Positions 59,198 to 64,000 of a DNA stretch of 64,000 nt are shown piece after piece. Made by a program: the position numbers and the translations under genes. The DNA comes from Streptomyces nitrosporeus (GTDB lineage Bacteria > Actinomycetota > Actinomycetes > Streptomycetales > Streptomycetaceae). The notes under the pieces were generated by a model. That model ran no database searches, was not told where the DNA came from, and saw only the letters and a list, made by a program, of their open reading frames with translations. The stretch's first letter is position 1; every line of letters starts with the position of its first letter. The stretch is taken from NCBI RefSeq assembly GCF_008704555.1, contig NZ_CP023702.1, forward strand, positions 4,402,001 to 4,466,000. Reading direction: 5' to 3'.

Positions 59198-61780
59198 ATG
59201 ACCGATCCTCAGCGCGGACGCCCCACGACCAACGCGATGCGGCGGGCCCTCCGGCGGGCCCGCGACGGAGTCGCCCTCGATGTGACCGAGGCCGCCGTAC
59301 TCCTTCAGGCGCGGGGGGAGGATCTCAAGGACCTCGCGGCGTCCGCGGCCCGGGTGCGCGACGCCGGCCTGGAGTCCGCCGGCCGCCCCGGGGTGATCAC
59401 GTACTCCCGCAAGGTCTTCATCCCGCTCACCCGGCTCTGCCGGGACACCTGCCACTACTGCACCTTCGTCACCGTGCCGGGGAAGCTCCGGCGCGAGGGG
59501 CACGGGATGTTCCTCTCCCCGGACGAGGTCCTCGACATCGCCCGCAAGGGCGCGGCCATGGGCTGCAAGGAAGCGCTGTTCACCCTCGGCGACCGCCCGG
59601 AGGACCGCTGGCCCGAGGCGCGCGAGTGGCTGGAGGCGGAGGGGTACGACGACACCCTGGCGTACGTCCGGGCCATGGCGATCCGGGTCCTGGAGGAGAC
59701 CGGACTGCTCCCGCACCTCAACCCCGGGGTGCTGACCTGGACCGACCTCCAGCGGCTGAAGCCGGTCGCCCCGTCCATGGGGATGATGCTGGAGACGACC
59801 GCGACCCGCCTCTGGTCCGAGAAGGGCGGCCCGCACCACGGCTCCCCGGACAAGGAACCGGCCGTCCGGCTGCGGGTGCTGGAGGACGCCGGGCGTTCCA
59901 ACGTGCCGTTCACCACCGGCATCCTGATCGGGATCGGCGAGTCCTACGAGGAGCGCGCCGACTCCCTCTTCGAGCTGCGCCGTACCGCCCGCGCCTACCA
60001 CGGCATCCAGGAGGTCATCGTCCAGAACTTCCGCGCCAAGCCGGACACGGCGATGCGCGGGATGCCGGACGCGGAGCTGGAGGAGCTGGCGGCGGCCGTC
60101 GCGGTGGCCCGGCACATCCTGGGCCCCTCGGCGCGTATCCAGGCCCCGCCGAACCTCGTGGACGCCGAGTACGCCCTGCTGATCGGCGCCGGGATCGACG
60201 ACTGGGGCGGCGTCTCCCCGCTCACCCCGGACCACGTCAACCCCGAGCGCCCCTGGCCGCACATCGAGGAGCTCGCCGCACGCACCGCCGAGTCGGGCTT
60301 CGAGCTGCGCGAACGCCTCACGGTCTACCCCGAGTTCATCCGGCGGGGCGAGCCCTGGATCGACCCGCGCGTCCTCCCGCACGTGCGGGCCCTCGCCGAC
60401 CCGGAGACCGGTCTCGCGAAGGAGGGCGCGATCCCGGCGGGCCTGCCCTGGCAGGAGCCCGACGAGGAGTTCGGCTCGTCCGGCCGCACCGACCTGCACC
60501 GCACCATCGACACCGAGGGACGCACCGGCGACCGCCGCGAGGACTTCGACGAGGTGTACGGCGACTGGGAGGCCCTGCGCGAGGCGGCCGCTCCCGGCAT
60601 GGTCCCGTCCCGTATCGACACCGACGTACGCCAGGCGCTCGCCCGGGCCGCCGACGACCCGGCGAAGCTCACCGACGACCAGGCCCTCGCCCTGCTGCAC
60701 GCCGACGGCCCGGCGCTGGACGAACTGTGCCGGATCGCGGACGCCCTGCGCCGCGACGTGGTCGGTGACGACGTCACCTACGTCGTCACCAGGAACATCA
60801 ACTTCACCAACGTCTGCTACACCGGCTGCCGTTTCTGCGCCTTCGCCCAGCGGCGCACCGACGCCGACGCCTACACCCTCTCCCTGGACCAGGTCGCCGA
60901 CCGGGCCGCCCAGGCCTGGGACGTCGGCGCGGTCGAGGTCTGCATGCAGGGCGGCATCCACCCGGACCTGCCGGGGACGGCGTACTTCGACATCGCGCGG
61001 GCCGTGAAGGCACGCGTCCCGGACATGCACGTCCACGCCTTCTCCCCGATGGAGGTCGTCAACGGGGCGACCCGCACCGGCATGTCCGTCCGCGACTGGC
61101 TGACCGCCGCCAAGGAGGCCGGGCTCGACTCGATCCCCGGCACCGCCGCCGAGATCCTGGACGACGAGGTCCGCTGGGTCCTCACCAAGGGAAAGCTGCC
61201 CACGGCGACCTGGCTGGAGGTCGTCCGGACGGCGCACGAGGTGGGCCTGCGCTCCTCCTCCACCATGATGTACGGCCATGTCGACCAGCCCCGCCACTGG
61301 CTGGGCCACCTGCGGACGCTGGCCCGGCTCCAGCAGGAGACCGGCGGCTTCACGGAGTTCGTGACGCTGCCCTTCATCCACACCAACGCCCCGGTCTACC
61401 TGGCCGGTATCGCCCGCCCCGGACCCACCGACCGGGACAACCGGGCCGTCACGGCGATGGCCCGGCTGCTCCTCCACCCGCACATCACCAACATCCAGAC
61501 CAGCTGGGTCAAGCTGGGCACCGAAGGAGCGGCCGAGATGCTCCGCTCCGGCGCCAACGACCTGGGCGGCACGCTGATGGAGGAGACCATCTCCCGGATG
61601 GCGGGCTCCGGTTACGGCTCCTACCGGTCCGTCCAGGACCTGACCGCCATCGCCGACCTGGCCGGCCGTCCGGCGAAACCGCGTACGACGCTCTACGGCG
61701 AGGTCCCCGAGGAGCGGATCGCGGCCGCGGCGGCCTCCGACGGGCATCTGCCGGAGCTGCTGCCGGTGTTGGAGGGGTGA
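59198..61780 (+). CDS. fbiC: 7,8-didemethyl-8-hydroxy-5-deazariboflavin (Fo) synthase
   Basis: FbiC makes the deazaflavin core of coenzyme F420 from tyrosine and 5-amino-6-ribitylaminouracil. The 860-residue protein is the fused CofG-CofH form. It has two radical SAM sites: CRDTCHYC (Cys81, 85, 88) in the CofG half and CYTGCRFC (Cys540, 544, 547) in the CofH half. MFLSPDEVLDIARKGAAMGC and GGIHPDLPGTAYFDIARAVK are typical of each half. It is consistent with F420-dependent enzymes such as the LLM protein nearby. It is followed by a 375-base spacer. Confidence 0.96.
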   Translation: MTDPQRGRPTTNAMRRALRRARDGVALDVTEAAVLLQARGEDLKDLAASAARVRDAGLESAGRPGVITYSRKVFIPLTRLCRDTCHYCTFVTVPGKLRREGHGMFLSPDEVLDIARKGAAMGCKEALFTLGDRPEDRWPEAREWLEAEGYDDTLAYVRAMAIRVLEETGLLPHLNPGVLTWTDLQRLKPVAPSMGMMLETTATRLWSEKGGPHHGSPDKEPAVRLRVLEDAGRSNVPFTTGILIGIGESYEERADSLFELRRTARAYHGIQEVIVQNFRAKPDTAMRGMPDAELEELAAAVAVARHILGPSARIQAPPNLVDAEYALLIGAGIDDWGGVSPLTPDHVNPERPWPHIEELAARTAESGFELRERLTVYPEFIRRGEPWIDPRVLPHVRALADPETGLAKEGAIPAGLPWQEPDEEFGSSGRTDLHRTIDTEGRTGDRREDFDEVYGDWEALREAAAPGMVPSRIDTDVRQALARAADDPAKLTDDQALALLHADGPALDELCRIADALRRDVVGDDVTYVVTRNINFTNVCYTGCRFCAFAQRRTDADAYTLSLDQVADRAAQAWDVGAVEVCMQGGIHPDLPGTAYFDIARAVKARVPDMHVHAFSPMEVVNGATRTGMSVRDWLTAAKEAGLDSIPGTAAEILDDEVRWVLTKGKLPTATWLEVVRTAHEVGLRSSSTMMYGHVDQPRHWLGHLRTLARLQQETGGFTEFVTLPFIHTNAPVYLAGIARPGPTDRDNRAVTAMARLLLHPHITNIQTSWVKLGTEGAAEMLRSGANDLGGTLMEETISRMAGSGYGSYRSVQDLTAIADLAGRPAKPRTTLYGEVPEERIAAAAASDGHLPELLPVLEG

Positions 61781-62155
61781 GAGCCGGACACGTCGCCTCC
61801 GGCGTGGGCGACGCCCCGGCGGCCGGCTGCGAGGAGGCCGTGCTGTCCGTCCGGGGGGAGGCGGCGCCCGGCGGGGCCGGGTCCGTACGCGCCGGCGGGG
61901 CGGCGGGGAAGCGGGCCGTGCGGTCCGCGCCCGTACGGACGGCGAAGCCGCCGCGGGGCGTACCGCGGGCCTCGGAGTGCGGGGAGCGCCGGACGCGGCG
62001 GGGGAGGGGCTCCACCGCGCGTCGCGGTCCGCTCGCGGGAGGAGGCTCCTGGCGGCACGGTGCGGTCCGACCGTGGCACCGGCCGCCAGGAGGCGTGTCG
62101 TTTCACGGAGCGTCTGTCCGGCGCCTGTCGGTGGGGCCCGGGTGAGGGGGCGCCG
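61781..62155. other. Intergenic region after fbiC, no supported gene
   Basis: A GTG overlapping the fbiC stop opens a 122-codon frame, but its product is Gly/Arg/Ala-rich without family features and the codon pattern matches random GC-rich DNA. No strong hairpin was found at the fbiC end. GCGTGTC- and CGGTGGG-type short repeats are present only by chance, as far as I can see. Confidence 0.4.
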
Positions 62156-62623
62156 TCAGGAGTGCGCCGCACACGAAAGCGGGGTGGAGGAGGTTTTGGT
62201 CGCCGTGACGTAGGAGGTCACCGACCCCTGCGGATTGCCGGCGAGGTCGTAGACCAGCGAGGTGCCGGAGCTGCTGAAGGCCGATCCCTGCTGGACGGCG
62301 TCCTGGTCGATGTGGATCCAGCCGAGCAGGGTGCCGTTCCCGTCGGTCAGCGCCTCCTTGATCTTGTAGTTGAAGTGGAGGAACCCGCTCTGCTGCCAGG
62401 CGCCGTAGCTGGTCGTGACCTCGTTCTCCATGGTGGTTATCAGGCACGCGCGTCCGGACGGGCCGAAGGCGAGCTGTATCTGGTCGCTGGCCCCGGGGCG
62501 CGTGACCGTGCCCGTCCAGGTCCCGACGGGGGAGAAGGAGCACGGGGTGGCTGCCACGGCGGTGGCCGAGGACGTCACGGTCAGCACGGCTGCTGTCACG
62601 ATGAGGCGAAGTGTCATTCTCAT
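62156..62623 (-). CDS. Small secreted protein of unknown function
   Basis: This 155-residue protein has a signal peptide (MRMTLRLIVTAAVLTVTSSA, cleavage near AVAA-TPCS). The mature ~128 residues look like an all-beta domain, VGTWTGTVTRPG, ACLITTMENEV, SGFLHFNYKIKEALTDGNGT, recalling lipocalin-like folds with an opening GTWxGxV. Three cysteines are present. No function is known. The start could be ATG 62623 or 62617; there is no strong ribosome-binding site. It is divergent from the hydrolase at 62756. Confidence 0.7.
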   Translation of the reverse strand: MRMTLRLIVTAAVLTVTSSATAVAATPCSFSPVGTWTGTVTRPGASDQIQLAFGPSGRACLITTMENEVTTSYGAWQQSGFLHFNYKIKEALTDGNGTLLGWIHIDQDAVQQGSAFSSSGTSLVYDLAGNPQGSVTSYVTATKTSSTPLSCAAHS

Positions 62624-62755
62624 AGCGGCAAGAATGGCTTGTTAACCTCTAGCGCCGCTGGAGTCGGCCGTACTCATCCAGGAGGGCACCACCGGCGCCC
62701 CGCAGCTCCATGTCGGCTCCGGGACACCTCTAGCAGGCGGCCGGAGCATACCCCC

Positions 62756-64000
62756 ATGACATGGTGCGAAGCAGGGCTGCGACGTTACCTGACGCAGCAA
62801 CTCATCTGGAAGACAAGCGAGTTCGACGACAGCCTCGAACTCGCCTCCATCGAGGTGCCGCTCGACTACGCCCAGCCCGACGGTGAGCGGATCGAACTCG
62901 CGCTCAGCCGGGTCCGGGTGGCGGACGAGGGCAGGCGGCGCGGTGTGCTGCTGTCCCTGAACGGGGGCCCGGGAGGCGACGGCGGGCTCGGCAGGCTGCT
63001 GCCGGCACGGCTGGCGCACACCCCGCCCCACGAGGTCTACGACCTGATCGGGTTCGACCCCCGCGGCACCGGCGCCTCCACCCGGATCGAGGGCGAGGCG
63101 AGCGTGACGAGCACACCGTTCGACTCGCGCCCCCCGGACTCCGCGTTCGCCGCCATCACCGCGGACATGCGGGAGAGGGACCAGGGGTGCGTGCGGGCCG
63201 GGGGCACTCTGCGCCGCCACATCACCACGGCCAACAGCGCCCGCGACATGAACGTGATCAGGATCCTGCTCGGCGAGGAGAAGATCAGTTTCGTGGGCTG
63301 GGCCTACGGAACCCTGCTCGGTGCGGTCTACGGGGCGATGTTCGGCGCGCACCTGGACCGCAACGTCCTGGACTCCTCGGTCCACCCCGACTGGGACTGG
63401 CGGCGGCAGTTCGCTTCCCAGGCGCTCGCGGTCCGCGAGAACGTGGACCGGTGGGCGGAGTGGGCCGGGCAGCGCGACCGGGTCTTCGGCCTGGGCGGCG
63501 ACGCCCTCGGGGTGCTGGACACGGTGGAGCGGGTCGCGGCGGCGCTGGTCCCGCAGGACGGGAACACGTCGGCGCGCACCGCGCTGGACGGGATTCTCGG
63601 CACACTGAGCGCGCCTCGTGGACGGTGGCAGGAACTCGCCGTGCTGATCGGGGAGCTGAGGGACGCGCTGGACGCCGGGGACCAGGAGCGGATCGGCGGG
63701 CTGCTCGCACAGCGGACCCGGTGGCGTCCGGGCACCGCGGCGGGCGGGCTGCGCGAGGCCGTCCTGGAGGCCGTGACGTGCGAGACCCCGTGGCCGGACG
63801 ACCTGGAGGTCTACTACCGCGACATGCGTGTCCACCGGGACCGCTTCCCGTACGGCTTCGGCGTGATGCGCGCCCAGCCCTGGGTGGCCGCCTTCGGCAC
63901 GTGCGCCCCCGTCGAGCCCCGGCCCGCGATCACCCGGGGCGACTGCCCGCCCGGCCTCGTCGTGCAGGCCGACGGTGATCCCCTGGACCACTTCCCCGGG
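62756..64000 (+). CDS. Alpha/beta hydrolase (tripeptidyl aminopeptidase-like) lacking the nucleophile Ser; 3' end beyond window
   Basis: The frame is open from ATG 62756 (GGAG 9 bases upstream) to the window end, at least 415 codons. It has the SlpD/TAP-type layout: ASIEVPLDYAQPDGERIEL, oxyanion loop LLSLNGGPGGDGG, DLIGFDPRGTGAST, an NSARDMNVIRILLGEEKISF block, and the nucleophile elbow, which here is GWAYGTLLGAVYG. Family members have G-x-S-Y-G; residue 183 is Ala (GCC) instead of Ser. A likely acid region is VVQADGDPLDH. No signal peptide is seen. It may be a non-catalytic homologue. Confidence 0.85.
   Translation, partial: MTWCEAGLRRYLTQQLIWKTSEFDDSLELASIEVPLDYAQPDGERIELALSRVRVADEGRRRGVLLSLNGGPGGDGGLGRLLPARLAHTPPHEVYDLIGFDPRGTGASTRIEGEASVTSTPFDSRPPDSAFAAITADMRERDQGCVRAGGTLRRHITTANSARDMNVIRILLGEEKISFVGWAYGTLLGAVYGAMFGAHLDRNVLDSSVHPDWDWRRQFASQALAVRENVDRWAEWAGQRDRVFGLGGDALGVLDTVERVAAALVPQDGNTSARTALDGILGTLSAPRGRWQELAVLIGELRDALDAGDQERIGGLLAQRTRWRPGTAAGGLREAVLEAVTCETPWPDDLEVYYRDMRVHRDRFPYGFGVMRAQPWVAAFGTCAPVEPRPAITRGDCPPGLVVQADGDPLDHFPG

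Noticed and set aside
58745..61747. 1000-codon open frame antisense to fbiC
   Set aside because: It is the mirror of the GC-rich fbiC coding sequence; the translation is Gly/Arg/Val/Asp repeats with no family motif, whereas fbiC has both radical SAM sites.
61777..62145. 122-codon frame starting in a GTGA overlap with fbiC
   Set aside because: The overlap looks like coupling, but the product is Gly/Arg/Ala-rich with no conserved-looking segment, and no ribosome-binding site is needed to explain it.
1..64000. CRISPR array or rRNA/tRNA genes
   Set aside because: No regularly spaced identical repeats with unique spacers and no rRNA or tRNA signature were seen; the tandem arrays found have no spacers.

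Overview
The window is high-GC actinobacterial DNA, almost certainly from a Streptomyces chromosome. Most codons end in G or C, GTG starts are common, and genes often overlap by a GTGA or ATGA. The lineage-typical genes include futalosine-pathway menaquinone genes, the F420 gene fbiC, DUF2637 and DUF3558 proteins, and a system II cytochrome c maturation set. From memory, the order hemL - mutase - resA/ccdA/resB/ccsA - mqnL/P/M - Lrp - mqnE matches the core S. coelicolor SCO446x-449x region. No rRNA, tRNA or CRISPR was seen.

Layout. 1-12.4 kb is core: the tail of a probable lysyl-tRNA synthetase, a DUF2637 membrane protein, two DUF3558 lipoproteins, RtcB RNA ligase, an SDR, YnfA, a Mut7-C RNase, an AraC regulator, a mycothiol-type DinB protein, a secreted lipase, a CPA2 antiporter and a DUF1269 protein.

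12.387-25.626 kb is an integrated island bounded by an 85-bp direct repeat (84/85 identical) taken from the 3' end of a conserved hypothetical gene that remains intact at 25551-25988. Its left part, on the minus strand, holds unknown proteins, a GNAT and a TPR-type regulator. Its right part, on the plus strand, holds an ATP-binding protein, a frameshifted small gene and a class I FxLD lanthipeptide cluster. That cluster has the precursor, a full-length LanB dehydratase, a LanC cyclase, a fusion of a SpaB_C-like domain with a PIMT-like methyltransferase, and a helical unknown. A truncated tyrosine integrase missing its HxxR arginine abuts the right repeat, so the island looks stranded. LanB and the TPR regulator carry TTA codons, which suggests bldA control. 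No dedicated exporter or leader protease is present.

25.6-43 kb is cofactor and respiratory housekeeping: hemL with a phosphatase/mutase; a Tat-lipoprotein deacetylase-like protein; ResA-CcdA-ResB-CcsB; an aldehyde dehydrogenase with a DJ-1/PfpI protein; and MqnL, MqnP, MqnM and MqnE, with a rhomboid protease and an Lrp regulator among them.

43-64 kb contains a DAACS symporter preceded by a cysteine-rich leader peptide and an operator-like palindrome; a secreted PAF-AH-like hydrolase; a TetR regulator beside an htdX-fabG4 / fadA2 fatty-acid module and an acyl-CoA ligase; an LLM flavin enzyme; a class B PBP; a RelE/Phd toxin-antitoxin pair coupled to a membrane protein; a HAD hydrolase; fbiC; a small secreted protein; and an alpha/beta hydrolase, cut by the window end, whose nucleophile serine is replaced by alanine.

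The strongest candidates for new biology are the FxLD lanthipeptide island, the Cys-rich leader upstream of the symporter, the tandem duplication at the thiolase start, and the serine-less hydrolase.
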